64,000 bases of DNA from Chamaea fasciata (Eukaryota; Chordata; Aves; Passeriformes; Sylviidae): the NCBI GenBank assembly GCA_029207755.1, contig JARCOQ010000007.1, forward strand, positions 39,079,656-39,143,655, in the 5' to 3' direction. This document shows positions 13,801-27,983 of this stretch, one piece after another; the stretch's first letter is position 1; each line of letters starts with the position of its first letter. The notes beneath the pieces were generated by a model. It made no database searches. It saw only the letters and a list, made by a program, of their open reading frames with translations, and was not told the origin of the DNA. The position numbers and the translations under genes were made by a program.

Positions 13801-16800
13801 ATTCTGCATTTTACTCTCATTCCAGATTTGACGACGTGGGTTTTATCTGGAATTTTTTTTTACTTTAATTATATAGCGTATTTTTGCAGGAGGCCTTGGA
13901 GATGATATTTCTCTAGCAGAACTATTATTTGAATCTGAATCTATGAGTATGCTCACTGACATTTTGACTATCTCCTGTCCATTACTAAAATTGCCTCATT
14001 TTTGAATATGATAGCATATGGTAAGAAAAGCTTAAGAATTTTGATTCTTTTTATGCAAGCATATTAGAGTTTTAGACTTGCATAGTATTCACACAGATTT
14101 TTCTATTGAAATGAATGGCAAAGTGCCCACTGACTTCAGGTGGAGTAAGGATAGGCCACCACTAAGGGCTTTCATTAATTCTTCCTTTGAACACAAGACA
14201 CAGTGTACATCTGTTGAGTAAGTGCCAGTCTGAGCCATTTTTTTACCTCAGTGTATATTCAAGAATGATCAGAAATGGTAATACTATGTGAATTTGAAGA
14301 CAAAACCCTCTGAATGGCAAGTTAGATCTATAAACTAAAGACTTATTCTGCTAATGCTTACAAGCCTAGCCGATTTTACACACAGGCAAAGCCCATGACT
14401 GAGGGTATTTGGAGGATAGTTTTTAATCTTAGGGTTTGATGTTTTCTTGAGTGTTTCTCTGTTTTTGTTTGTTTTTTTTTTTTACAAGCCAGCAGGCAGA
14501 AATAACATTTAATGTGTTCTATTTCCTTGAAAAATGGAATTTGTCCCTTCCATGGATTTGTCTTATTGTATCCGGTTGCTACAATTATTCTTTTAAGTGG
14601 CAGGACTCAAAAGAGTACCTAGAAGGGAATGAAAAAGAAATAAATTCTGAAAGGCTCATATTGTGCTAAATGGCACAATATAAAACTCCCTACATGGACA
14701 ACAAATGGTGCCAAGTTTGTCCATTAGATATAAATGCCATTAGATGATGTGCTCAATAATTTTATGTAGTATGTGTCTTAGTAAAAAAGAAAAAACTAAT
14801 TTTGGAAATACCTTAGGAAACAGAGGTAAAAAAGTGATGGGCAGTAATTTATTTCCTTTTCTTAAATTATTTTTTACTATCTAAGAATTAGTAAACAAGT
14901 GTACTAATTGCCTCTCCCAAACATATTTGTGGAAGGGCCATTAGCCTAGCCCATTTTCACTAGGAGAGTTTAACACAGAGCTCATTTTTATCCCCACACT
15001 CAGCAGTCATGTTAGAATACCTTTGTAATGTCATTTGGCAAGTAATATTGCGGAAACTGAGAAATAGAGGAGTAGTAAAGAAAATACTTTATATGACTAT
15101 TTATCATAGTTTCTGTAAGTGTAAACAGAGATTTCCTTTTGAGAAACCAGAAGTTTTGGTAATTATACATATTATATAAAAATATGTAAAAATATATCAT
15201 TATTGATTCAGAAAATACAGCTGAAAGATTTCAATATGTAGGAAGACTAAGCAAACAAATCAAAATTCTTTTGAAGATGCCTAAGCTTTCAGACAAAAAT
15301 ATTGTTGAAGAATTGGTTTCAAGATGTTACATGAAAAAAAAACATTCTCCTTTTCAAAATTTTTGAATGCATTTGCACATTTCTTATCAAATCATGTATT
15401 AGTGAAATCTATACATATGTCTACAACACGTTAGTCAACTTTTTTTAATAACTGAACTTCTGAAACTGAATCACACTACACTTTTTCTCAGTAAGGCTTC
15501 TTGAGAAAACAGAACTTTCCCTTAGGCTTTGAAAAACAAATTTCCTAGTCTTAGAAACAGCCTCTCGTGCATTGTGGCATACAAATAAACACCAGACATA
15601 CAGCATTGAAAAATTCGAGGTTTTGGCGACATTTGGTGTATTTTTCAGTGCTATAATAGATAACCTGGTGCCACAGATGCTAACTACTTACCAGATATAG
15701 CAATACTTCCTAAACTTCCCTATTCAAATTCCCTGTTATTTATAGTTTCTCTTTGTTCTCTGCAGATTTAATAGCTACATCACAGTATTTGTTTAGAAGG
15801 GAAAAAACCCCACTTTTAATCACCCAAAGGAAGAACAGAAAAATTTTAGCATTCTCAGCCTCTGTAAAATTCACCTTCTGCTTTTGTGGCTTTTCTTAAA
15901 GTGAGTGTACAGTAATGATGACAGTGGGTATAGTTAGCAACTATGAAATTGAGAGTTCTGAAACATCCCCAGAAGAATCTAAACCTGTAAAAAAAGCCTT
16001 TTTTCCTGTGTTCAATTGTTTTACACGTTCTATATCATCCATTCTCCAAGGTATGCCCAAGGTATGAAAATTCCAGCCTTCTGAGAAAGTGTACTTTTGG
16101 GATGGCTATCTGTTACGCCTATAAAGAGAGTAAAGAAAATAAGCACTTCATATACCTTCAGGCCAACATTTTTAAGACTTGTCTCTATTCCATGAATGTA
16201 ACAGTCTCATTTTCTGTGCCTGTGCTATCCAGGCAAAGAAAATGTTAAGACTGAAGTTATATCCAACACCTTTATAAGGGAGCTCAGAAATGTAATAGAA
16301 GTCTTTGCAGCAGGAGCCGTGATCTTGAGAATAATACTATTCTCTCCTCAACAGTCTTAAAATCCTTAAAGTGTTTAAGATACAAGATACAAATGCATTT
16401 CTGGCATTCCTTTTTAAATGCTGTCAAAGTCTAGCTGAAAACACTGAACCATTTTTAAAAAGAATCCAAAGGCCAAAATGTCACTAAATGTTCTGGTTTT
16501 TCTTTCATGAAAAAAAAAAATCAAAGATTTCTTGCATACTGCGGTGAATCTGTAGGAGGCATTAGACACAGAAAATGAAAGAAAAGTAGATTGATCCAAG
16601 AAAGTAAATCTACATGACGTTTGCTACTCCGAATGGAAAAAAGCTTACTAGCTGTATGCAGTGAATAGAGTACAAGAAATAAATTATAAAAGCAGCAACT
16701 TGGAAAAAAATGTGGGAGAATTTGTTGTTGCAGTAATGTTCTAAAAACAACTTACAGAAGCAGGCACTTGAACAAAGTCTTTTTTAAAAGTGGTAATTAC

Positions 16801-17535
16801 AAAACTGAATCTATATTATTGCCTCTTTAAGTAGGATAATTTTGGCTGGCTAAAATAAGTAGTTACAGCATTGCCAGCACATCCAGAAACTGTGAGAAGT
16901 GTACAGGGTCAAAGCCCCACGGCAGTTAAGGCCAACCTGTCTTTCACTCACCCTGTACCAAGCACCTTACTTGAAGTCTGAAAACCCTTTCCTCCCGGAG
17001 TCATACTAGGATGCAGCTTCCCTTCTGCTCCCAGGTCCCAGTGAAGATCAGCAGCTAGGCCAATGTTCATCTGAGAGTTTACACATCAAGGTGATCTACG
17101 GATAACAAAGTGACTGCCTTGCCCCAAATAGCTTCTCCCACCACATCTTCTTGGGGGGCTTTTCAACTGTGCAACTCAACACGGCAACAGTTTTGTGACC
17201 CCTTCTGGAAGATACCTTACTCCTCCCACCAATGAACCATGGTCTCTGCGTACATCTCCGCTTACAGATATGGGCAAATATTTCTCAAGAAAAGGCCAGT
17301 AAAAATGATACATCCAACTCCTACAGAGAAGGGACCATCCAAGATTCATATGTGTCCATGGTGAAAAAAGAATGGCAAAAGCCAAAGGGTCCCCCCACCA
17401 AAAAAAAAAGCCTCAAAAAACTACACACTCAACATGGGAAAAAAAAATTCTTAGGGGTTTTTGGGGGGTCTTGGCTTTGCTCTTCACTTTTTTTTAATTG
17501 CTGCAGGCTGCACTTCTAAGCAAAAATTCAGACAG
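10812..17535. other. unannotated AT-rich stretch
   Basis: No gene, RNA or recognisable transposable element seen. Base composition is AT-rich throughout apart from a more GC-rich patch at about 16880-17400, where overlapping open frames on both strands (17176-17519) have no recognisable motif. Short A-runs occur at 17400-17410 and 17440-17447. Confidence 0.4.
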
Positions 17536-17918
17536 ACACAGAATTACTGAGTTTAGAAGCGACCTTTGGAGATCATCTTGTTCAATTCCATGATCATCTA
17601 GAACAAGTTGCTCCCCAGGAATTTTGGCTCCAGAGCCTCTCTGGGTGCCCCGTTCAAGTGTTAATTACCTTTACAGTAAAAATGGTTGTTTCTTCTGTTT
17701 AAAGGGAATTTCTTCAATTATTTTTTTTCCTCTTTACCTCTTGTCTTTTGACTGGATACCACTGAGGAGACTCTGGCTCCGTTCATTTTACTCTCCTCCA
17801 TCAGGTACTTACATAAATTTTTCAGATCCCCTCTGAGTTTTCTAGACTAAACAATCCCAGCTCCCTCCTCACATGTCAGCCTTCACTGAAATGTCAGATG
17901 CTCCAATTTCTTAGTCAT
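17536..17918 (-). repeat. CR1 LINE 3' fragment, minus strand
   Basis: On the + strand the segment starts with the reverse complement of a CR1 3' tail (ACAGAATTACTGAGTTTAG, then GACCTTTGGAGATCATC). It runs back through the CR1 ORF2 C-terminal region, with matches such as CTCTTGTCTTTTGACTGG and CAATCCCAGCTCCCTCCTCA. This orientation places the LINE on the minus strand. Sequence is diverged and the reading frame is broken, consistent with an old 5'-truncated copy. Confidence 0.75.
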
Positions 17919-20900
17919 CAGGTCAGAAATAATCAAAACAGAAGCAGCTGACATAAGAGAAATGAGAGCGGGGATCCCTATAATGCTGCCACCCACATCA
18001 CATAATGCAACAGCTTTGTTTTGTTCCTCAGTGTCAGCTTTAAAGACAACAAACACCAAGTGCAACCACGGATTAGTAGTTTTTTTGAGTGACCTTAATA
18101 TGAAAGAACCAGTCAGGAAATTTAGAAACTTCACAGCTACTAGGTTTCCTGCCCTGAACTAAAATACATCTCAGAGGAATTCATTAAGTGACAGCCAATC
18201 AGAGTAGGAAACCAACAATGCAAGAGTGAACATGAGCTAGGAGTCCCTGTGGAGAGAGGGACCTTATGTTTGATAGGAGAGAGGCACAGTCAGTAAATGG
18301 CTGTGAATTATGATCTTTGCAATAACTTTCTGAATGGATGGGAGAGGACTAGATCACATTTGTCAAGCGTCTAAAGAGAGCAATACTCAGAACACAAATA
18401 TCTTGGACAAGGGTTTAGGATGGAGAATATAAAAGTTGAAATACCTCTCTATTTCAGAAGTAAAAGGCTGATATGTCAGATGGGCAAATGGACCAAGAAA
18501 GAAGACACTCTCAAATAATGCATCTTCATGACAAGTAGACTGTTACTATTATCAATAGAGAGTGAGAAATAAAGAGGGTTTAAGGAAGACATTAAAGAGT
18601 TCTGGTTTAGATATTCTGGGTTTATGGCTAGACATCTACAAGAGAACTCTGTCGCACAATCAGCCCAGTTTTCAGTTAAATTTGGATTACATTGAGTAAG
18701 TCCAGAGCTGAGTGGTAGATCTGTGCAAATAATACAGAGACTGGCACTAAAATTTGCAAAGCATTTCACAAGAAACGGAAGCTGTACCCTACAGTCCTTA
18801 GGTAACCGTAATTTTGGTAGGAGTTTTATCGGGTTTAGGACTTTAGAGTTGAAATCTTTGTTTCATATGTTTTCATGAAGATACTTCACGTGAAATCCAG
18901 CACTGCCCTACAATTTTTATTGAAATTTTTACCTCTTAGAAATGGACATAAAACTGTGATTTTGGCAAACATTTTACAAGGTATAAATTACAAAAACATG
19001 TAGAAAGTGCCATGAAATCAGAACAGTCGCTTTCTACATCCATTTTGCAGAGGTATAAATTATAAATGCAATCTGCTGCTGAATTGAACCAAGAACTAGT
19101 ACTTATATACAAAAACAAGTACTTTCCTGTTCACCTTTCCTACTGTAATAGGTTATGAAAAGAAAGGCAATGTCCAAGAACCTTTCTGAGTTTTAGATAA
19201 GTACTTCATGTGAATAGGAAGGGTCACAAACAACTAATAGGCAGGGCAGAGAGTGAGCCAGGGAGGGGATGGGGTGAGAGGATGAGGAGGAGTAGAAGAG
19301 AGAGGGAAAAGTAAATGCCTGTTTAACCAGTAAGTACTTTAAAGGTTTATCCCACTAAACCAGATAATATACATGTGGTGTGGGTAGCACAGCAGTGAAA
19401 GGAAATGTGAGCTTTTACACATACCAAGTGGATATCTTTGCAAATACCCTAGAAAGAGGTAGTAAACCTTCAGAAAATATAGACCATCCATAGCTCCAAA
19501 ACTTCACTTAGTATGTTCCGCCCAGTCAAGGATTTTCTCATGTATATGAAATACAGAAATGTCTACCATGGACAAGTAGACATAAAGAAATCAAAATCTC
19601 TATTTACAACAACAAAAAAATTATGTTTCAAGGAAAGGCCTAAAAGATGGCTCCTGAACCCAGTATGTGTCTTCTTTGAACGCATAATATAACCTGCACT
19701 GACAATCTACACAAGCCAATCCAGGATTCTTTCCGTTCAAGTGTTGCTAAGCAACATTACTACCCAGCAGCAGGGATGTGGTATAAAGAACTGCCTGGCT
19801 TTATAATCATTTATCATCTAATCTATAAATGCTTTTCTGAAAAATAGAGCAGAATTTTGCAGACTTTGGTGGTTGCTAGCTGGTTTTGTGGTTTTGCTTT
19901 AGGAAGAAACTAACAGATATAATTTGGATGCCCTGTCTGCCAGACAGCCTCGCTCTTACACAATTTGCTTTTAAAACTGTCTTCTGTTTATCTTTTCATA
20001 GTAAAATCTGTCATTATTTACCCTTAAAATTATGTGTTTTACAATTAATTCTTCATTCTAATGAACAACTCCTCTTTGTCTAGTTGTAAAAGGAATGCTG
20101 GATAGCAGTAAATATTTTCAAATTAACTTTCACTAACACAGTACTTTGTACATTTCAGTTGATGTCACACAGAAGTTGGGAGGACTCTAAGACACATCAG
20201 CACATGAAGAATCTGTTCATCCCAAACAAACAAACTGCCTTGCCAAGCTCTGTAACCTATTACATGCTGATTATTTCCCAAGAGTTAAAGTATGTTTGCT
20301 TTACTGAAGTGCATAGCTTTTAAGAAAATTAAAATTCCTAAAACAATTTGCATAAGGAAAATCAGATTTGTAGCCTGGGGTACTTTTACTAGATTAGTGT
20401 AGAAAGGAACAGAAGGAGCTGGACTTCATCATCTCAATTCCAGGCACTCTTACATGCAAATAGGTGCCCACACCTCGTGTTTCATGTGCTGTGAATCTGG
20501 ACCATTCTGTACAGGCTTACTCACGTGGCAAACTGACAAGCAATGTGCTCAGAATAGACTGTCACTGCTTACTGTGAGGGCAGGTCATCATCACTCAGTT
20601 CATCTCATAAGTTCACTCTATTCCAGATTTATAGAATGTACTCTATATACTTTTGTTCTGCAGGTGAGCTGCAGCCACCAGATGTATTCCTGGCATTAGG
20701 AACACTGAACAGAGCCATTGTCCTTGTTCTGATCACATGTCTTATGTCTACTTGCTGTGCCTGTGCTGCGGTTTTATGTCCAATAGGTTCCTGCACGGAT
20801 AGAAGGCACTCGCCTGTCTTTTTTCTGGAGACCTTCTGGCTGCTTCAAATATATATTTATGTGTGCCTACAAATTTATATAGATTATTATCAACCTCTCA

Positions 20901-23900
20901 GCCCTTTTCCTGAGATAATATTCTGCATTTAAATAAATATTTTTATTTCTTGCTTTGGATACTTACAGCTATCATCCATAAGGCGACCACATATACTGAA
21001 ACCAGAACTACTGTATTTTTTTACCTGAGGTTAACAACAATGTAACACCATAACGTAAGTTATATCATGCCATGGCTTCTACTTGGAACCCATCTATTGG
21101 ACTATGAGGATGTCTTTCTATAGATAAACCTTGCTTTTCATGATCCAAGGATGTGCGATGTGCAGGTTGAGGCTCAGTTGGATCCATATGTGTCCATTCT
21201 ACAAGCCATATGTATCACTTTTTTATTCTTGTCTCATCTTGATTGAAGCAAATACATATGTCAGGTACCTTAACATTTTGTGCCAATCAGTGTCTTAGAA
21301 TTTCAGATCTTTCAAGTTTCAATCAATAGGTAGAGCAGGGTTTGTTCTACCACTGTCCAAGATTTAGGATCTTCCAAATGTAGCAGCTCCAAGCTGCCAG
21401 GTCCCCTGTTATTCCCAGCAGTAGTCAGTGCTACCCAGAACACTGTAAGTGTTCTGCAGCTCTGGGGTTTGAAAATACCCTTCTTCTCCCTAGTATCTGT
21501 GTCCTGGAAGACAATATTGTACCAGCCCCTTCTCTCAACACAATCCCCACAAGAACAACTTCAGCTGGAGGGCTGTTGTGCAGTGCCTCACAGCTGAACA
21601 GCACAACTTGGCCATCTTGCCAAATCAAACTCTTCTCTTGCAAAAAATTTTTATGGGGTTTAAAATCTGATATGTAAAAGCACAGTCCTGAAAAAAAGCA
21701 AACAAAACAAACAAAACAAAAACCCACAAAAATTCAGCCAACTCAGAAAACACAAAGGAAAACATATTATTTCTGCAGACCTACAGAATATATTGCAAAT
21801 TACACTGCATGACCAACAAAAGAAGCAAAATGTGCAGAGCAACTGGCTATTTTATTACCATATGCCTTAATGCTCTACTACACAATGAAATATGTGAAAT
21901 AATTGAACCAGATGTTGTAGGTCTGTGTCTAGATGAAAGCAACATACTGGTAACATTTCTGTACTAATACAGGAATGGTGCCAGACTACTCTGTCAGCAG
22001 TCAACCTTACTGCCTAATGCCTTCAACATCTCACCACTTACTGATCTCAGACTGAGTCTTGCTCCTGAGAAATCAGATTCTCATTCTTGGGGGCTTGCAT
22101 GTAGCTGTGACTGTTGATCCATGCTACGAGGTTTTCAGGTTTGTGGAATTCTATACTCTGCATACCAGCACACTTTTTCTATGCAGAGATTGCTTTGTTA
22201 TGCAAAGCTTTCAAAATTAATAAATGTATTTGTTCAACGTCTGCAAATTCTATGTCAACAAAGAGTTGACATCAAATAAAAAATTTCCTATGCAAAAGAG
22301 TTTCTCTCTACTGTCCTGTCCTACAGAGAAAGGGGTAGTGTTTAGTGCTCTGTGTGTGACTGAGTTGTTTATTCTATACCAAGCACATCATCACTGGGGC
22401 TGTGAGTTTCATCAGGAAGAGACAGGGTGCTGGACCAGGAGTGAGTCATCATATTGCCTTTTTTCCCCAAATACTACATGACACAGGGCATGGGAATGGT
22501 CACCATATTGCCTTTGTCTGGGGAAACCACACAGATGCATCCTACAGGGAGCATCCACAATCTCGGTTTTTTCTCAGTAGAGAATACCTTTTAGTGGATA
22601 AAACAGCTTCTTGGGGTTTGTATACTTTTGCTATTAATGTTGCTGTTGTTACTCTGGGTGTCTTTTCACATTGCTTTGTGCTTTCAGTATAGAGTTACTT
22701 CAAGCCCTGGTATTGCATTGGTTTTTTTTTTATTTATTTTGTCCCTCACTTACTCAAAGCCTCAGGGAAAGGGATGTGGCTTATTTGGAGTTTAACTCCC
22801 TGCTTATCTTAAAACCAGCACAAGCACAGAATTAAAATCTGACTCGAGATATCCGTGATTCAGTAGAAATTCCATTAGCTATAACTGTTAGCGAAAGATC
22901 ATATATCACCAGCATGCTAAATTTCACATTATCTTATGTGCTGAATAATCCCAAGCTTCTTAGAGACCGACAAAAATCCTTTCTCCCAAGGATGGACCCA
23001 AGAGATATTTAAATTCTGAGGGAGATACCACTTTAGAAACCACCAATAATAAGCTAGGTTCCCAAGGGAAAGAGCCTTGTGCAATGTTCATTTTGAAAAG
23101 GCCCTGCTCCAGATAACACTTTGACACACATTAGTTCTAGGGTTCCTCCTTCCTCATTGCGATTTTTTTACCCCCTTCTCCCACTTTACATGTCTGACAG
23201 CATGCTGTCACAGCCAGGAAACAGCTCAGCTCTGCAAGCAGACCCACACAGGAATTCTCAGCTGCCGTTGTCATTTGGACCTGCCTGGAAGGACCCTGCC
23301 ATTTCTACAAGTGTCAGGAATAAATATGGCAGCAAAAACACTATTTTAAGCCTTGTGCAGGTGACATTTGGGGATTCTTGAAGAGGATTTATGAACACAT
23401 TTTCCCATGTGTCCCTCCAGTTGTTTGTGTTAAGAAGACATTCAGGTGGTAGGTGCCACAGACCAGGCCAGCATGGTGTTTAGGCACATCTTCAGAGTCA
23501 GCAGAACTTGTTCTTAAACATGAATTAACATGGAGAAGTTGTTACCTCATGCTTCCCAGAGTTGCATCAGCACTTAGATCAGAGTACAGTCGGATTTGGT
23601 TGTGTTTTGTAGAGGTATGCAGAACACAATCTGACAGAGCAAGGAATGAGAAGGCTCCCCAGATCCCCTCGATTTCCAGCTATAAAGCTAGCCATGAGCA
23701 CACTCCCACCTGCCATCCATAAACCTCCTGTTGCATTGTTCATACAACTGCTCCAAGTGCCCCTGATCACAAGTTATATTTTACAGCTTTGTCTGCCATT
23801 TCCTCACAGCCTAGGTCTGCACACTTCGGTGTGTTACACTGCGTGTGTGGTGTGAAATGTTTCTCAGATTATGTGATAGAATTTGGTAGTCCAGATTAAA

Positions 23901-25998
23901 GCTGGTCCCATCACGATGATGGGATAAGTACAGTCACACAATCACAGACACCACAGAGCAACTTCCTGCGCTGCAAACAGAACTGGCAGGAATGACTGAA
24001 TGTTACTGCCTGCTGGGAAGCCAGGAAAAGCTTTTTATCATGACACATGATGGAGAATGTGAGATTATGGCTTCTCAGTCTCTCTCTACTGCACTCTCAC
24101 TCTAGTTGTGAAGGAAAGGGAACCCTTGGAAAAGAATTTTCTTGGAGTTGGGAGATACACACTATTTTTGGTTTTGCAGCTTTGAGGACTTTCTCAAGTA
24201 GCATCAATCAATTACAGAAAACTTAGCAACAAATTGAAAATCACTAATGGAACACTGCAGTTGATCCTCACTATTAGTAGCCAGGAATTATGCATAATGT
24301 AGCACCTATTGTTAATTGCACAGGTACCAAATTATTCAAATAAATACATTTTGCAGATGTTTAAAATGCACGGCAAGACAGTATAATATACTGAATATTT
24401 ATCAACCCTCTCTCTAAAGTGAATATGTTATGAGGCACTGCAGATTCTTTTTGGAAATGCATCAAAACAATTCAGAGCTCTATTACATCTATTCTATTTT
24501 AAGAATATATTATATAACATGCCATTTTTAATGGATGAAATATAGAATCTTTAAAGAGTGATATATAGCCCAGAAGAAATATGATGGAAAAAGATCAGAG
24601 GAAAAACGTGTTTTCTCCCTTTTTTTTTTTCTCCTTGAGTTTACTATCTCTGCTTTTGACAGTGCTGCAGGTGTTCAGCTTAATTATTTTCTCTTCTGTA
24701 GCTAGTCAGTCTGTCAGTTCCTATTCTTGTTTCAAAGGTCATAGCAGCAAACGAGGGTGGGAGGAAAGGAAGGAAATGGAATAGGGCAAACCCAAAATCT
24801 GACAGAACTCTCAAAGACAATAATGAATTTACATGTTAGATTCATATTTCTATTGGCAAACACCCCACAAGTGTCAAGAAATATAAAGCAGGGTTTTTTC
24901 CCCTTATTTTGACTTGCCGTAATAACATCACCGCAGATAAATGAGTGGCAGAAACTAATTATTTTTTCAGACCCTGTACTAATGAGGAATGGATCAAGGT
25001 GTCAATGAGTTAGTCAAATTACAGAATGAATTAGATCTCACCCTTTATGTTGCATCGAATTCTAGCTGATTTAATAATTCTTTTGAAATTCTTGCCTTGC
25101 TTTGCAACCAAAGAGATTTCTGGGCATTAGGCTTTTATATCATGAGAAGACCTCTATGTCATTAATAGGAGTATATCTAAATAAGAGCATGGTCTTTTGG
25201 TTTTTACCTCACTATGCGTGAACAGATTTTCTCATCAAAACACAAAAAGAAAAGTTGTTTCAAATAGAACATTGACTAGAATCATTGATATTTGAGTACT
25301 GCAGGCTACTTTCAAACACCCTTTCAAGAACTTCATTCCCATTGTAACTCAAAAGAGTTGGATGGTTTACAGATGTTCATTCTTTAAATTATTGAACACT
25401 TCTATTACATACTCAGGAGTTTGTATTAGGATAAAGTAAAAAAAAAATCCATCTTTTTTAATATTATCCATGTGTTGGATGGAAATGTAATGTTGGCTAC
25501 ATGTTTGAGTGGTTATAACATGATAATTAGTGAAGTGCAGTGCATAAACATGCCAGTCTACTATATTCACTCAGAAACTTATTCTTTTAAATTAACAAGA
25601 TTATTTGCAGTGAAGACACTGCTGCAAAATTAACACAGACCTAACCATCAAAGCAATAACTACAGATAAATAAAGCAAAAAGGGGGAGAGATGACTTCTC
25701 AATAAGAAATAGCCAGCTGGAGTATTGGTCAAGAATAACTAAATGGACAAAGGCTCAGCATAATCACTGGAAAACAGAAGAATGGAAAAGAAACTGTATC
25801 ATAATAACCCAAAACAAATCAGTGAAACAGGAAAAATAGGCAATGAACTTCTTTTTAAAAAGGCAACCAATACAATTTACCATAAGGCATATTTTTTGCA
25901 AAAAAAAGTAATGATTATTGAATGCATTTGAACAAGGCAGCTGCTCTTTGGATCTTCACACTCTGAATCAATGAATGTAGCACATTTCATTGAGACAG
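17919..25998. other. unannotated AT-rich stretch
   Basis: No gene or named repeat recognised over about 8 kb. Small features are an AAAC-rich run at 21693-21721 and a T-run at about 24620-24630. Open frames at 22224-22692 and 23121-23855 are short, overlap in several frames and lack motifs. The stretch may be intronic or intergenic. Confidence 0.4.
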
Positions 25999-26600
25999 TG
26001 TGCTGGTTCAGGCTGGGATAGAATTAATTTTATCCACAGTAGCTGGTATACAGTTACATTTTGGATCTGTGCTGAGAGTAGTGTTGATAATGCAGAGATA
26101 TTTAGCGTATTGATATGCAGAGATATTCCTGAGCAGTGCTTACACAGAATGAAAACTTTTTCTCCTTTTTACACCACCACATCAATGAGCAGGTTCAGGG
26201 TATCCAAAAAGTTGAAGGGAATCCAGATGGAGCAGCTGACTCCAACTGACCAAAGGGATATTCCATACAGGATGGTGTCATGTTCAGCCTATAAAACTGG
26301 GAAGAGAAGAAGGAGGAAGAAGGAGTGTTCAGAGTTCTAGAGTTTGTCGTCCCAAGTAACCACTACATGTGAGGAAATGCTGCTTTCCTAGGGATGGCTG
26401 AACACCTGCCTGCCCATGGGAAGTGGTGAACAAATTCCTTGTTTTTCTATGCTTGTGTGTGTGCCTTTTGCTTTACCTATTAAATTGTCTTTATTTCAAA
26501 CCGTGAGTTCTCTCATTTTTGCACTTTCCCATCCCACCAGGGTGAAACTGAGCAAGCATCAGTACTGCACTTATTTGCTGACTGGGGTTAAACCATGACA
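25999..26600 (+). repeat. solo LTR, avian ERV-L type, plus strand
   Basis: This is a well-preserved example of a common avian ERV-L LTR layout. It starts TGTGCTGGTTCAGGCTGGGA and ends GGGGTTAAACCATGACA. It carries TATAAAA at 26290-26296, a purine-rich stretch after the start site, and ATTAAA at 26479-26484. About 602 bp. No internal region follows, so it is a solo LTR left by LTR-LTR recombination. The flanks (GACAG left, GTCAT right) do not form a clean target duplication. A 116-codon open frame at 25990-26340 lies inside it and is not a gene. Confidence 0.85.
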
Positions 26601-27334
26601 GTCATCTTTCAAAAACAGAATTTTCTCTTTAATGTAAAAAGCAGCCATAAGCATGCCACTTTATATCAGTTTAAGATTTCTTTCTAAATGCTGCCAGATA
26701 CCATAATTTTACTGCCGAGGTGCATCTAAATAAGTAAAATAACCATTATATTGTTTACCTTTCTGACAGCCTCCTGGTCCTTCTAGAATATTAGGCCTTT
26801 TGTTGAAAATCTGAGTGATTTACATTCATCTGCTAGAGTTAAAAGAAAAAAACTATGGCATTGAAAATTCTCATTCTTTACATTTTTTTTCATGATCCCC
26901 AGAACACAGCCAACCTAACATCATTTTAGCATGACCCAAGATTTCTAAGCTGCAAAAGGCTTAGTTAGTAGAATTAAAGTGTTTGCTGAAGTACTATCTA
27001 TTGAGATTTGGGAGCACACTTTCTTTCTAAAACGCAGAGCTGCCTCATGCTAAGGTAAATGAATGCAGTTACTCTAATTAAAACTAGTAGTTACCTTAAA
27101 CTAACAGTTAACCTTACTTTATGGCAACAGAGGGCTTAATTTTTGAATTCAGAAAATACACTTCCAAATGACGGATACTTCCCAAGTATATTGTAATAAT
27201 TCAATATTTATTTCTCTGACATTCTCTTAATTTCCATAGTCAAGCCTCCTTTTGTGACTCAAAGTAGTTAAAGGAAAGGATTGCCACTGAAGTCTCAGAG
27301 TAGCAGAGAAAATTGAGCCAGAAAAGTCACATGC
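26601..27334. other. unannotated spacer before the full-length ERV
   Basis: AT-rich DNA between the ERV-L solo LTR and the intact provirus; no gene or repeat recognised. Confidence 0.5.
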
Positions 27335-27339
27335 AGGTG
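27335..27339. repeat. target-site duplication, left copy (AGGTG)
   Basis: AGGTG directly precedes the TG of the 5' LTR and recurs directly after the CA of the 3' LTR at 33840-33844. A 5-bp duplication is typical of ERV-L-type integration. Confidence 0.85.
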
Positions 27340-27983
27340 TGTTGGGGGTTGGGTTTGTTCCTTCTTTCTCTGGGGAATTTTTTCCCCACGGGTTGCCAAG
27401 GGGACCGGGTGTTGGATACTTGAGAGTGCTTGGCTGAAACAAAGAGATGGACAAAAGGTGGAAGGGGGAGATAACGCAGGTAAAAGACACAGCTTGAGGC
27501 AGCTGCGTGCTTTTCTGCTTCCGGCGTTCGGGAGACGCGTGTCGGCCGCTCCTCGAGGATCTCAGCCGCCGTTTTTTCTGCCTCGCCGTCGAGCTGCTTC
27601 GGCGCTGCTCCTCTTGCTGCAGCGTGACCCTGCACTCCCTGCGCTGCCGGGACATCCTGCCCCTGCCTGCCGGGACACCCTGCCATCCCAGCTACCAGCC
27701 CGGGACTTTTCCACTGTTCCAGCTTGGTGCTCTGAGGATCCTGCAGGGACACCGAAACCAAACTGCTCTGGGTTTTGTGAAACAAAGCCCTCAAGGTTCT
27801 TGATACTGTTGTCGTTTGTCATTAATGCTGTAGTTGTTTGGTGGGGGGGGGAGTTTTTTTTGTGTTTGTTTGCTTTGTATTACATACTAGTAAAGAACTG
27901 CTATTCCTATTTCCCAAATCTTTGCCAAAGAGCCTCTGATTGTAATTTTACCTAGCAGATACCTGTCTTCCTAAACCAAGACA
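27340..27983 (+). repeat. 5' LTR of the intact ERV
   Basis: Begins TGTTGGGGG and ends AAACCAAGACA, with TG...CA termini, 644 bp. The second copy lies 5856 bp downstream. Near the start, 27372-27387 is a perfect inverted repeat (GGGGAA, TTTT, TTCCCC). The middle, about 27520-27700, is GC-rich with dense undecayed CpGs. No canonical TATA box is evident; TAAAAGA near 27481 is a weak candidate. A variant polyadenylation signal AGTAAA lies at 27889-27894, and no AATAAA is present. Long open frames on both strands across the LTR follow from its composition and are not called as genes. Confidence 0.95.

Noticed and set aside
25990..26340. 116-codon open frame
   Set aside because: Lies inside an ERV-L solo LTR across its U3 and TATA box; an LTR does not encode this and the composition is incidental.
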